This document shows, piece after piece, positions 47,888 through 57,059 of a stretch of DNA of 64,000 bases; within the stretch, counting starts at the first letter, position 1; every line of letters begins with the position of its first letter. The DNA is taken from positions 1 through 64,000 of the forward strand of contig CAWCVN010000004.1 in assembly GCA_963799045.1 (NCBI GenBank), written 5' to 3'. The notes below the pieces were generated by a model, which was given only the letters and a program-made list of their open reading frames with translations, made no database searches and had not been told where the DNA came from. Source of the DNA: DASRSS01 sp963799045. GTDB taxonomy: Bacteria > Actinomycetota > Actinomycetes > Mycobacteriales > Jatrophihabitantaceae. The translations under genes were made by a program, and so were the position numbers.

Positions 47888-48319
47888 TCAGGCGGCGTGC
47901 GTGCGCTGCTTGGGGTTCTTGCCCGATGCATCCGAGCGGCCCTTGGCCGTCGAACCCTTGGCCGTCGAACCCTTGGCCGTCGAACCCTTGGCCGTCGAAC
48001 CCTTGGCCGTCGAACCCTTGGCCGTCGAGCGCTTCGCCGCCGAAGCCTTCGGCGCCGAGCGTCGCGCCGGCTTGCTCGCCCTCGATTGCGGCTCGGCGTG
48101 CGCCGCGCCGTGCCCGCGCGCCTCGGCGACGATCTCCCGGTCCAGCCCGAGGATCGACAGCAGCATCCGGCAGTCCTCGGCGTCGCTCGCCGCCGCTGCC
48201 ACCACACGGACGGTTCGGCGTTGCCATTCGGCCTGCAGTTCTTCCTCGGCGCGCATGCGCTCGATGTCGGCGTCGGATACCGGGGTGCCGTCGACCGTCA
48301 GGGTCATTCGTCCAGACAT
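47888..48319 (-). CDS. small protein with STAKG-repeat tail, unknown function
   Basis: A 143-residue protein. Residues 1-70 are acidic and helical (MTLTVDGTPVSDADIERMRA, EDCRMLLSILGLDREIV); residues 75-143 form a Lys/Ala/Ser-rich tail with six STAKG units (KRSTAKGSTAKG). The tail resembles disordered, DNA-binding tails of histone-like proteins, but the head is not recognised. It lies between the signalling operon and the RsbA-like gene on the same strand. Function unknown. Confidence 0.6.
   Translation of the reverse strand: MSGRMTLTVDGTPVSDADIERMRAEEELQAEWQRRTVRVVAAAASDAEDCRMLLSILGLDREIVAEARGHGAAHAEPQSRASKPARRSAPKASAAKRSTAKGSTAKGSTAKGSTAKGSTAKGSTAKGRSDASGKNPKQRTHAA
47940..48029 (-). repeat. 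15-bp tandem repeat, six copies
   Basis: Six head-to-tail copies of CCCTTGGCCGTCGAA (plus-strand reading; last copy ends GAG). On the coding minus strand each unit gives the pentapeptide STAKG. Near-perfect identity between copies indicates recent expansion. Confidence 0.92.
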
Positions 48320-48378
48320 GCGGGCACCATTCCCACAAGCGGGGTCGGTCTAACGCGGGCGAGACGGCGCTGCAGCGG

Positions 48379-48838
48379 CTAGTGCGGCGCCGAGTTGGGC
48401 GGACCTCGCAGGAAGAAGTCGTCGATCTTCTTGACGACCTGGGCGAAGGCGTTGAAGTCGACGGGCTTGGCCACGTAGACGTTCGCGTGCAGGTCGTAGC
48501 TGCGGGCGACGTCATCGGCGGCAACCGACGTCGTGAGCACGACGACCGGGATCCGGCGCAGGTCGGGGTCGGCTTTCACCTCGGCCAGGACCTCGTGGCC
48601 GGACATCCGCGGCAGGTTGAGGTCGAGCAGGATCAGGTCCGGGCGCGTCGCTGTCCCGGTGGGCGCCGGTCCGTCGCAAGAACGCCAATGCCTCCACGCC
48701 GTCGCTGACGACCTCGAGGTGACTGTCCAGCTTCGCCGCCTGCAGCGCCTCCTTGGCGATAACCACATCGCCCGGGTCGTCCTCGACGAGCAGGATCTTC
48801 AGCGGCCGCTGCTCGCCGTTCGGCCCGGCAGCGCTCAT
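48379..48838 (-). CDS. single-domain response regulator (one frameshift)
   Basis: About 152 residues after removing one extra A near 48650. Receiver domain: acidic pocket KILLVEDDPGDVVIAKEAL, phospho-acceptor Asp in DLILLDLNLPRMSG, Thr in VVVLTTSVAADD, Lys in VYVAKPVDFNAF. The DPGD form with insert before the last helix matches Rcp1-like receivers that pair with phytochrome-type kinases. No output domain. The ATG overlaps the open reading of the kinase gene just upstream, so it is the last gene of the signalling operon. Confidence 0.88.
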
Positions 48839-48884
48839 CTGGTGCCACCGGCGCGGCCGGCGCCACCGCGGCAGGACGACTGGC

Positions 48885-50424
48885 TCATGTGGCGGGCCTT
48901 TCGGGGAGGGTGAACCGGAAGGTAGCACCGGATGAGACAGACGGTATCCAACCAGATCCGCCCGCCGTGGAACTCGACGATCTTGCGGCACAGCGCGAGC
49001 CCGATGCCGGTGCCGGGATAGGCGTCGCGGACGTGCAGGCGCTGGAAGATGGCGAAGATGCGTTCGGCGTATTGGGGGTCGATTCCGATGCCGTTGTCCT
49101 TGACCGCGAAGGTCCACTCTCCGGTCTTGCGGTCTGCCGCCGCCGTGACGACGACCAGCGGCGGCTCCTGCCCGCGGTACTTGATCGCGTTGCCGATCAG
49201 GTTCTCGAACAGCGAGGTCAGCAGGCTCGGATCGCCCGACCACGATCGGCAGGTCACTGTGCCCGACCCCGCCACCGGCCGCCACGATCTGGTCGTCGAG
49301 GTTGCGCATCGCCGCTGCTAGCACCTCGTTGAGATCCACCTGCACGAAGCCCTCGGAGGTGCGGCCGACACGCGAGAGGGTGAGCAGGTCCGCGATCAGC
49401 GTCTGCATGCGCTTGGCGCCGTCGACCGCGTACGCGATGTACTCGCGGGCGCGATCGTCGAGCTGGACGCCGTACTGGCGTTCGAGCAGCTGGCAGAAGT
49501 TCGCCACCTTCCGCAGCGGCTCGGACAGGTCGTGCGAGGCGACGTAGGCGAACTGCTCGAGGTCGGCGTTCGAGCGCGCCAGCTCATCACCGGTTTGCGC
49601 CGAACCGTCGCAGCTCCTCGGCGATTCGCCGGCGCATCGTCTCGACGTCCTGGCCGAGGGCCCGCAGCTCGGGCGGGCCGCTCGGCCGGATCACCCGCCG
49701 GCTGTGCCCGGCGGCGACCGCGCGGGTCTGTAGCGCGAGCCGGTCGACCGGTGCCAGCACCCACCGGTGCAGGCCGCGCCAGGCCGCCAGGCCGACTGCA
49801 GCGACGAACGCGACCGACGCCGATAGGCAGCGCGATCAGCGCGACCAGGGCCTGCCGGCGGGCATCGGTCGCCCCGCGCTGTTCGGCGTCGACCGCCCGA
49901 CTCAGCCGCGCGGCGGCCGTCCGCACCGCGTCGAAGCGCTGCTTGGCGTCGGCGCTGTCGACGGCGGTCCGCGCCGACGGGTCGTGGGCGTTCACCAGGG
50001 AGATGAGCGGGATCGCGACCTCGCTGCGCCACTGGCCGGCGACGGCCTCGAAGTCCCTCAGGTAAGCCCCGAGCCGCCGCTCGCCCTCGAGCAGGCCGGC
50101 CAGCGTTGTCTGGTCGGCGTGCTGCTCGGTGCTGTACCGGTCGAACGGGTCGAGCAGGGCGGGGCTGCCGGCGAGCGCATAGCCCCGGACGCCGGTCTCC
50201 TGGTTGACCATGTCCGCGAGCAGCGACCGACTCGACGAGGCCGCCGGCGCCCAGCGATAGATCACCGCGTGACCGTTGTGCACGAACTCGATCAAGGACA
50301 GCACCGAGGCGGTCACCAGCATCGCCAGGACGGCCGCGCACGCCCAGAAGAAGGTCCCGACCCGGCGGCGAAGAGTCCACGATCCGGCGCGGCGCCGCAG
50401 GCGCGCGATCGCCGAAGGGGTCAT
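48885..50424 (-). CDS. CHASE3-HAMP sensor histidine kinase (frameshifted)
   Basis: Membrane-bound kinase. One helix at residues 25-47 (TFFWACAAVLAMLVTASVLS), an extracytoplasmic CHASE3 sensor (MVNQETGVRGYALAGSPAL), a second helix near residue 195 (ALVALIALPIGV), a HAMP-like linker, a HisKA segment (ASHDLSEPLRKVANFCQLLE) with the phosphorylated His, and a HATPase domain with NLIGNAIKY, DNGIGIDPQ and GTGIGLALCR. Several single-base insertions break it; near 48945 an extra T hides the end GATFRFTLPERPAT, stop at 48885. ATG overlaps the upstream phosphatase stop (ATGA). Confidence 0.85.
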
Positions 50425-51611
50425 CGCTCAGTCGGCGGGCGCAACGTGATGACCACGACGGCGGTGTCGTCGACGGACTCGCGGGGGGCGCCGGTGACCA
50501 GCAACGGGATCCACGACGACACCGGTCCGCCCGCGACGGCGCACCGGTCGACGGCGGCGGTGGTCTGCTCGATCCCCAGGCCGCGCTCGTCGGCCAGGGC
50601 GGCGGCGTAGGCGTCGAGCAGGCCGTCGGTGTAGAGGATCAGCGAAGACCCGGGCGTGAGCATCGCGCGCGTCTGGGGCCAGCCCCCCGCCTGCCGCCAC
50701 TCGTCGCGGATCGGCACGACCCGCTCGAGCCCGAGCGGCGGCCCGATCTCGGCGTCGACGTTGACGGTCTTGCCGTCCGCGCACATCAGCGGCGCGGGAT
50801 GCCCGGCGACCCGCAGGGTCGTGGTGCCGTCGGGCTCCAGGGTCAGGTCGACGGCGGTGACGAACGTGGATGCCCCGCCGGTCTCTGCTGCGAGCAGGGT
50901 GGACAGCGTCGGCAGGATCCGCGTGTCCGGCGCTCCGGCGAGGACCAGCGTGCGCCACGCGACGCGCAGGTGGACGCCGAGTGCCGCTTCTTCGGGGCCG
51001 TGCCCCATCACGTCGCCGATGAGCACGCGGATGTGACCGTCGGCGGTCTCGACGACGTCGAAGAAGTCGCCGCCCAGCACGGCATGGTCGCGGCCGGGCT
51101 GGTAGTAGGTCGAGCACTCGACCACGTCGCTGTGCAGCAACGGCGTGGGCAGCAGGCCGCGCTCGAGGCGTGCCTTCTCGGTCGAGCTGAGCCGCGCCTC
51201 GCGCAGTTGCTGGCTGGTCCGCTGGGCCCGTTTCCGCTCGACCGCGTAGCGGATCGAGCGGCCGAGCAGGTCCGCCGTGATGCCGTCCTTGCTCAGGTAG
51301 TCCTGGGCGCCCGCGGCCAGCGCCTCGGTGCCGGCCTGGTCGTGCCGGCCGGTGAGCACGATGACCGGGACGTCCGGCGCGGCGAGAACGGTCTCGACCA
51401 GTGCGTGCATTCCCTCGGCATCGGGTAGACCGAGATCCAGCAGGACGCACTGGGGGGCCAGCGCGAGCGCGCCGAGGCCCTCGGAGAGCGTGCGCCGCCA
51501 GGTCACCGCGCTCTCGGCGATGCCCGACTCCGCCAGGCAGGTACGCACCAACAACGCGTCACCCGGATCGTCCTCGACAAGCAGCACTCGCGGGCCGTCC
51601 AATGCGCTCAT
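50421..51611 (-). CDS. response regulator with SpoIIE/PP2C phosphatase output
   Basis: A 396-residue intact protein. Residues 1-120 form a receiver (LLVEDDPGDALLVRTCLAES, phospho-acceptor in CVLLDLGLPD, Lys in YLSKDGI). A coiled linker (residues 125-150) leads to a PP2C-type phosphatase with GGDFFDVVETADGHI, IGDVMGHGPEEAALG, and the metal-binding LYTDGLLDAY and SVDDTAVVVI. RsbU-like enzymes dephosphorylate anti-sigma-factor antagonists. It overlaps the histidine kinase by four bases, so kinase and phosphatase are co-expressed and likely a pair. Confidence 0.9.
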   Translation of the reverse strand: MSALDGPRVLLVEDDPGDALLVRTCLAESGIAESAVTWRRTLSEGLGALALAPQCVLLDLGLPDAEGMHALVETVLAAPDVPVIVLTGRHDQAGTEALAAGAQDYLSKDGITADLLGRSIRYAVERKRAQRTSQQLREARLSSTEKARLERGLLPTPLLHSDVVECSTYYQPGRDHAVLGGDFFDVVETADGHIRVLIGDVMGHGPEEAALGVHLRVAWRTLVLAGAPDTRILPTLSTLLAAETGGASTFVTAVDLTLEPDGTTTLRVAGHPAPLMCADGKTVNVDAEIGPPLGLERVVPIRDEWRQAGGWPQTRAMLTPGSSLILYTDGLLDAYAAALADERGLGIEQTTAAVDRCAVAGGPVSSWIPLLVTGAPRESVDDTAVVVITLRPPTER

Positions 51612-51708
51612 CTCACCGGTCCAGTCCGTTTCGCCCGTGGGTCGTTGCGCCCGAACCGGAACTTTACCCGCATCCAGCGGGGAGTGGTGTGGTTCACAGC
51701 CGTAATAG

Positions 51709-51736
51709 TTGACGCGTCATACAGAGCGAGTACCGT
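51709..51736 (+). promoter_or_regulatory. candidate promoter of the YceI gene
   Basis: TTGACG at 51709 and TACCGT at 51731 are separated by 16 bases, fitting a vegetative -35/-10 pair. The -35 overlaps the palindrome TGACGCGTCA, and an 18-base inverted repeat lies just after the -10, so repressor binding would block transcription. Confidence 0.55.
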
Positions 51737-51738
51737 AG

Positions 51739-51756
51739 TTGTTGAGCCGTCAACAA
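51739..51756. promoter_or_regulatory. operator-like inverted repeat upstream of yceI
   Basis: TTGTTGAGCCGTCAACAA is a perfect inverted repeat with 7-bp arms and four central bases directly after the -10. Its core TTGAGCCGTCA recurs, as TTGACGCGTCA, 33 bases upstream over the -35 (51709-51719), three helical turns apart. The form is typical of MarR- or TetR-type regulators. No MarR gene is in the window. Confidence 0.6.
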
Positions 51757-51784
51757 TCCTAGTCGACCCCCGGAGGCACCCGAG

Positions 51785-52341
51785 ATGACCACCACGACGT
51801 CGTTCGCCGAATTGACCGGTACCTACGCCCTGGACACCGCCCACAGCCGCTTCGGCTTCGTGGCGCGCCACGCCATGGTGACCAAGGTGCGCGGCGCGTT
51901 CAACGAGTTCGAGGGCACGGCGACCATCGACGGCGCCAACCCGGAGAACTCGAGCGCGACGCGTCACCCTCCAGGTCGCCAGCATCGACACCCGCAATGG
52001 GCAGCGCGACGAGCACCTGCGCACCAACGACTTCCTCGACGTCGCCCAGCTACCCAACCATCACCTTCGCCAGCACCGCCATCAAGCACCTCGGCGGCAA
52101 CGAGTTCGAGGTCACCGGCGAGCTGACCATCAAGGGCGTCTCCAAGCAGGTGACCATCCCGCTGGAGTACCAGGGCGCGGCCACCGACCCGTTCGGCAAC
52201 CAGCGCATCGGCTTCGAGGGCTCAGCCGAGATCGTCCGCAGCGACTTCGGCGTCACCTACAACGCCGCGCTCGAGACCGGCGGCGTCCTGGTCAGCGACA
52301 AGATCGTGCTCGAGTTCGAGATCTCCGCGATCAAGTCCTGA
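51785..52341 (+). CDS. YceI family protein (two single-base insertions)
   Basis: About 184 residues after removing extra bases near 51962 and 52050. YceI proteins are lipocalin-like barrels that bind isoprenoid-type lipids. Features: TYALDTAHSRFGFVARHAMV, VRGAFNEFEGTATIDG, YPTITFASTAIKHLGGNEFE, ELTIKGVSKQVTIPLEY, and a typical end DKIVLEFEISAIKS. No signal peptide, so it is the cytosolic form common in actinobacteria. ATG preceded by GGAGG. It is controlled by the operator region upstream. Confidence 0.92.
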
Positions 52342-52437
52342 CGATGTCGCGATGATCTCGGGGACTCTGCCGTCGCGCTGATCTCCCCGAGATCACCCGC
52401 GCAGGGCCAGCCCGGTGAGGCCAGCCCGGAGAGGCCG

Positions 52438-53540
52438 CTACGGGGCGAGGGAGGCCCAGTCGGCGAATCCGGTCGGGTCGTGCCGGCCGAGGCTGGCGTG
52501 CTCGAACAGCCCGGAGCCGACCTCGCCGCCACACACCGCGCGCGCGGCATGGTCGATGACGCCGTACGGCACCCGGCGGGCCACCTCGGGATCGGCGAGG
52601 TCGTACAGGCAGCCCTGCGCGAAACCGGCGCCCTTCCACTGCCCGTGGCCCCAGTCGGGGTCGCCGGCGTAGCCCGCGCCCACGTTCAGCGGCACCGACG
52701 TCATGGTTTCGACGTCGATCACGACCGGCGAGCCGTCCGACGCCGTGCAGCTCAGCCGAGCCCGTTCCGGATGCCGGCTGCCGGACCGGTAGCTCGATCT
52801 CGACCCGTGGCCAGCCCAGCTGCTCGAGCCGCCCGTCCGGCCATATCCGGACCGCGCCGTTGAGGGTGCGGTAGCCGTCCGGTTCTTCCTGCGCGATCAC
52901 GATCACGGCGAAGCGCTCGAAGCGCAGCGGCGCGTACAGCCACCAGAAGCCGGCGGTGGGCTCGGCCGGCGGGCGACCGGGCGGCTCCGGCTCCCCGACG
53001 GGGCGGATGCCCCACGAGCGGTCCCGGCTGCCGACCCAGTCGCAGACTTCCCGCTGCGTGCCGTCCACGGTGAGCACGCCGTTCCAGCTGCCCAACTGGG
53101 CGAACCGCGACGTGTCGAGGATCGTCCGCGCCCCGACGCGGATCACGTGCTGCGGCTCCTGGACGGCAGGGAACGATGCCCTCCCAGGTGAGGTCGAAGC
53201 CGATGCCGTGCTCGTCGCCGTCGCAGCGCAGCCGGATCTTTCGCAGCGGCTCGACCACCTCGATCCGGTACGGCCCGACCCGCTGGTCGAGCCGGTTCGC
53301 CGCCAGCTCGTCGGAGAACCGCACGGCCCGCTGCTTGTCGCCGTCACCCACTGTCGCGTACGCGTCCATTACCCCTAGGTTCGGGTAGATGCCGAGGCCG
53401 GTGATCAGCATCGGACCGCCGCCGGCGGGGTCGAACGCGTTGAAATAGCAGCGGTCGTAGAAGTTGCGATCGGTAGTGGCGACCTGCGCCATCGACAACG
53501 ACGTCTGGTGGATCGGGTACTCGTCGAGGGTGACGGGCAT
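52438..53540 (-). CDS. DUF7064/CrtC-like protein, unknown function (frameshifted)
   Basis: About 367 residues. Begins PVTLDEYPIHQTSLSMAQVA, contains RNFYDRCYFNAFDPAGG, CDWVGSRDRSWGIRP and FWWLYAPLRFERFAVI, and ends PTGFADWASLAP. The RDRSWG and WWLYAPL motifs recall the hydroxyneurosporene dehydrogenase (CrtC)/DUF7064 group, beta-barrel proteins often encoded beside phosphotransferase-like genes. An extra G near 53177 and another indel near 52740 break the frame. It starts 14 bases after the phosphotransferase stop, so they form one operon. Reaction unknown. Confidence 0.6.
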
Positions 53541-53554
53541 GGTCGTTCGCCTTC

Positions 53555-54654
53555 TCACTCGTCCCGAAGTAGGTCGCCGGCGAGCATGCGCTCAGCGGCT
53601 CGCGGTTGTACAGCAGCTCGTCGGGGTCCTCGGGCATCTCGCGCTCGCCGAAGTGCGCCGACGCGCGCCGTTGACCCGCAGGTACACGATCGCGAACTGC
53701 ATCGCCGCGTAGGTCTCGTAGAAGTCCAGGTCGCGCGGCCGGCGACCGGTGGCGGCCTCGTAGTGGGCGACGACGTCGGCCGGCGCAGGAAGCCCGGCAT
53801 GCCCGGCCAGGCCCATGGCGTGCGCGATGTCCTCGAAGCCGCGGTGCGCGTAGATCAGCCAGGCGACGTCCAGCTCGCGCGGCCCGACGCCGGCCATCTC
53901 CCAGTCGAGCACCGCGGCCGGGCCGGTAGTCCTCGCCGTAGATCACATTGCCGATGCGCGCATCGCCCCAGCACACGACGGGCTCGGTCTCCTCCGGCCA
54001 GTGCTCGTCCAGCCAGGCGAAGGCCCGCTCGATCAGCGGGGACCGCACGCCGTCGGCCGCGACGTAGTCGTACCAGGCCCGCGCGTGCGCGACGTGCCGG
54101 CGCAGCGCGGTGTCCCCGGGGTCGTCGAAGTCGAGGCACGCCGGCGCCGGCAGCGCGTGCAGTCGCGCAAGGACGTCCACCGTCGCGTCCTGCAGCGTGC
54201 GCTGCTGGTGCGGGTCGGCCGCGAACAGCCAGCTGTCCCCGAAGTTGTAGGGCAGCAGGTCGGGCGGCACCCGGCCGGCGACCCGTCCCATGACGAAGAA
54301 CTCGGTTCCGATCACGGCCGGGTCGGGCTCGTGCCAGTAGGTCCGGGGCACCGGCACATCGGTCTGCGCCGCAACGGTGGCGATCAGGTCGAACTGGCGC
54401 TTGAGGTCGTAGCTCGGGAAGACCGGAACGTCCGCGGGTTGGGGCGCCAGCCGCGCGACCAGGCGCCGGCGGCGGCCACCCCAGGTGGCGTCGAACAGCA
54501 GGGTGTCGCTGGACATGCCGGTGGCCGACGTGCCCTGCAGGTCGGTGATCCGGGCGTCCGGGTGGATGCCGCGCAGCCAGTCGGCCAGGCCCACCCGCCA
54601 CGACTCGGGGTCGCGACTGGACCTGCGCATCTCGGTCGGCGGCTGCTCGGTCAT
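53555..54654 (-). CDS. aminoglycoside phosphotransferase-fold kinase (frameshifted)
   Basis: About 366 residues of the APH/choline-kinase fold. N-lobe LQGTSATGMSSDTLLFDATW, hinge GTEFFVMGRVAGRVPPD, catalytic loop VVCWGDARIGNVIYGEDY (Asp in the W-G-D-A-R form), and metal site VLDWEMAGVGPRELDVAWLI. This branch is common in actinobacteria next to acyl-CoA dehydrogenase or lipid genes, not true antibiotic resistance. Extra G after CCC near 53925 and indels near 53660 and 53600 break the frame; the restored end is ERMLAGDLLRDE. It is divergent from a TetR gene across 50 bp. Confidence 0.8.
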
Positions 54655-54665
54655 GGCGCTCTATT

Positions 54666-54682
54666 ATTGAAGCCATTCACAA
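54666..54682. promoter_or_regulatory. candidate operator between divergent phosphotransferase and TetR genes
   Basis: Within the 50-bp divergent gap the AT-rich run TTGAAGCCATTCACAA holds an imperfect inverted repeat (TGAA-GCCA-TTCA). Its place between a TetR gene and its neighbour suggests autoregulation. Short arms make this tentative. Confidence 0.35.
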
Positions 54683-54704
54683 AAGCGCAAGAGGGGATCG
54701 TCGC

Positions 54705-55356
54705 ATGGCCTCGCGAGGGCGCCCGCCGCGCATAACCCGCGAGCAGATCGTGGCCGCCGCGATCGACGTCGGCGGCGATGGGTGGCACGCGCTGCGGATG
54801 TCCGACGTCGCGCGCGCGCTCGACGTCGCGCCCGCGGCGCTGTACCACCACGTCGGCGGGCGCGATCGAGCTGCTGGGCCTGGTCGCCGCTCAGGTGCTC
54901 GAGGAGACCGTCTACGACCAGTGGGCCCCGGACGCCTCGGCGCCGTGGGAGGTCTGGCTGCGCGCCTACGCCAGCGCGTTGCGTTCGGCGCTGCTCAGCC
55001 ACGTCGGCCTGCTTCGGTACGTGCGCCTGTCGACCGCGGCCACCGCGGTCCGGCTGGAGCAGATCGACCGGCTGGTCGCGGTGCTGCGGGCGGCGGGGTT
55101 CTCGTTGGCCGATGTCTCGCACGCGGTCCAACACGTCAACCTGCTCGTGTGCGGCGAGGCGTGGGAGCGCGCCGTGGCGGGTAGCGGCGCAGACCCCCAG
55201 TTGGCGGAGTTCGATGCCTCCGTCGGCGCGCGGGCCAGCGAGCTGCCGAACCTGGCGCCGCTGGCCGACCCCGCCGCGCGGCCGGGTTCCGACGAGCACT
55301 TCGAGTTCGCGCTGGGCTGCCTGGTCGCCGGCATGGCCGCGCGCCTGCGGACCTGA
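54705..55356 (+). CDS. TetR family transcriptional regulator (one frameshift)
   Basis: About 216 residues after removing one extra G near 54867. N-terminal DNA-binding domain: GRPPRITREQIVAAAIDVGG and the HTH MSDVARALDVAPAALYHHVG; the C-terminal ligand domain runs from IELLGLVAAQVLEETVYDQW to the end. ATG at 54705. Divergent orientation suggests that it controls the phosphotransferase/DUF7064 operon and itself. Ligand unknown. Confidence 0.85.
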
Positions 55357-55417
55357 CGGCGGCACGACGGGTGCGCGTCGATCGGCGTACCTTGCCGCTT
55401 GCTGTGGGGTACTTACC

Positions 55418-55432
55418 TTGACGCTACGTCAA
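55418..55432. promoter_or_regulatory. MerR-type operator
   Basis: TTGACGCTACGTCAA is a perfect inverted repeat with 6-bp arms and a 3-base centre, 18 bases before the MerR GTG. A GATATT hexamer at 55437-55442 could be the -10, which would put the transcript start at or near the GTG, a leaderless mRNA. Position and form suggest that MerR regulates its own operon. Confidence 0.6.
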
Positions 55433-55449
55433 CCTGGATATTTGACGGT

Positions 55450-56214
55450 GTGAGCCCTAGAGCGTCCGGCCGACTGTCGGTCAAGGAGGTCGCGGAGCTC
55501 GCCGGCGTCACCCCCCGGACGGTCCGCTACTACCACTCGATCGGGTTGCTGGCCGAGCCGCCGCGCGACGGCTCCGGTTACCGCCGCTACGGCGGGAAAG
55601 AGGTCATCGAGCTGGTGCGCATCGTCCGGTTGCGGGCGGTGGGGATGCCGCTGCCGCAGATCGCGCAGCGCGTCGCCGAAGCGGACGAGGACTCCGACGA
55701 CGCCCCGCTGACCGGCGCGCTCGACGCCCTCGCCGACGAGCTCGACGCCGAGATCAAGCGGTTGATCAGCGCCCGGGACCGACTGCGGGAGCTGGCGGTC
55801 TCCGAGGCCTTCGACCAGCCGGTCAAGGTCCTCACCCGGGCGCTACAGAGCCAGGGGGTCCTCGGTCCCGCCGACCACCTGCGCACGGGCGAGCAGTGGG
55901 CCGCCGCACTGCTCGACGCACTGCACCCGGAAGGGATGCCCGGTGTTCTCGCCCAGGCCAGCCGACTGTTCGGCGACTCCACCGCTATGGCGGCGCTGCG
56001 GCCCCTGCGTCGTCGCCTGGGCAAGCTCAGCGCCCGCAGCACGCCCGAAGAGATCGCCGCGCTCGCAGCCGACGTCGCCGCGCTGCTGCCCAGGGCCGAC
56101 GTCGGCACTCAGGTCGACATCGGGTTGGTCGACCTGCTGCTGACCGACCGCCTCAACCCGACCCAGCAGCGCTTTATGCACCAGCTGCGGGCTCAGCTGA
56201 AGGACAGCCGATGA
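55450..56214 (+). CDS. MerR family transcriptional regulator
   Basis: A 254-residue regulator. Winged-helix part: LSVKEVAELAGVTPRTVRYY, HSIGLLAEPPRDGSGYRRYG, and VRLRAVGMPLPQIAQRV; then a coiled-coil dimer helix (residues about 80-115) and a long C-terminal effector domain without a metal-site cysteine pattern, pointing to an organic or stress ligand. GTG at 55450 is the first codon of the family homology. Its stop overlaps the ATG of the exporter permease (ATGA), so it is co-transcribed with it. Confidence 0.88.
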   Translation: MSPRASGRLSVKEVAELAGVTPRTVRYYHSIGLLAEPPRDGSGYRRYGGKEVIELVRIVRLRAVGMPLPQIAQRVAEADEDSDDAPLTGALDALADELDAEIKRLISARDRLRELAVSEAFDQPVKVLTRALQSQGVLGPADHLRTGEQWAAALLDALHPEGMPGVLAQASRLFGDSTAMAALRPLRRRLGKLSARSTPEEIAALAADVAALLPRADVGTQVDIGLVDLLLTDRLNPTQQRFMHQLRAQLKDSR

Positions 56215-57059
56215 CCGTTCCTTCGCCCCCGGCTCCGGGCCTGCAGCGCGCCGGCGCGCGGCTTCCGATCGGCGAGTACAGCAGGCGGCTGTGGGACCGC
56301 CGCTGGTTCGTGGCCGCCTATTCCACCGCATCGAACTCGGTCGGCTACCAGGGCAGCTTCCTCGGCCAGGCGTGGCAGCTGTTGACGCCGCTGCTCAACA
56401 TCGCCGTCTACTACCTGATCTTCGGCATCCTGCTGCACACCAACCGGGGCGTGCCCAACTTCATCGCGTTCCTGTCCGTCGGCGTGTTCGTCTTCTCCTT
56501 CTGCACCGACTCGCTGGTCGCCGGCTCCCGGTCGATCACCAGCAACATCGGGCTGGTGCGCGCACTGCAGTTCCCGCGGGCCGTGCTGCCGGTCTCCACG
56601 ACTCTCGTGGCGCTGCTGCGGCTGCTGTACTCGCTGTCGGTCCTGATCCCGATCGTGTTGCTCACCGGGGAGCCGCTGACCTTGCACTGGCTGCAACTCG
56701 TGCCGGCGCTCGCGCTGCAGGCGATGTTCTGCCTCGGCCTGGCCTTCGTCGTCGCCCGCATCAGCGCCCGTGTACCGGACACGACCCAGGCACTGCCGTT
56801 CGTCTCCCGGGTGTGGACCTACACCTCCGGCGTGATGTACAGCATTGCGCACTTCACCGCCGGCCACGCCGCGTGGGTCCACACGGTCCTGACGTTCAAC
56901 CCCGGCAACGTCTACCTGACGCTGGCCCGCAACGCGCTGCTGGTCGGCAGCCCGGCGTCGGCCACCACCTGGTTGCTCGGCGTCGGCTGGGCCGTCGGCC
57001 TGCTCGCGGTGAGCTACCTGTACTTCTGGCGCGGTGAGGAGGCGTACGGGAATGTCTGA
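56211..57059 (+). CDS. ABC-2 type polysaccharide export permease (Wzm/TagG-like)
   Basis: A 282-residue inner-membrane permease with six predicted helices. The N-terminal amphipathic part (EYSRRLWDRRWFVAAYSTAS) and LGQAWQLLTPLLNIAVYYLI are typical of the O-antigen/teichoic acid exporters, as are FPRAVLPVSTTLVALLRLLY and NPGNVYLTLARNALL. It forms the channel through which a lipid-linked glycan crosses the membrane. It overlaps MerR upstream and the ATPase downstream (8 bases). Confidence 0.85.
   Translation: MTVPSPPAPGLQRAGARLPIGEYSRRLWDRRWFVAAYSTASNSVGYQGSFLGQAWQLLTPLLNIAVYYLIFGILLHTNRGVPNFIAFLSVGVFVFSFCTDSLVAGSRSITSNIGLVRALQFPRAVLPVSTTLVALLRLLYSLSVLIPIVLLTGEPLTLHWLQLVPALALQAMFCLGLAFVVARISARVPDTTQALPFVSRVWTYTSGVMYSIAHFTAGHAAWVHTVLTFNPGNVYLTLARNALLVGSPASATTWLLGVGWAVGLLAVSYLYFWRGEEAYGNV

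Noticed and set aside
47940..48029. CRISPR array
   Set aside because: The units are 15 bp, head-to-tail without spacers and code for a pentapeptide; the same applies to 41546-41620. No cas genes are present.
53555..54654. Aminoglycoside resistance gene
   Set aside because: The fold is APH-like, but the catalytic loop and the neighbours (DUF7064-like protein, TetR) match the metabolic phosphotransferase branch.
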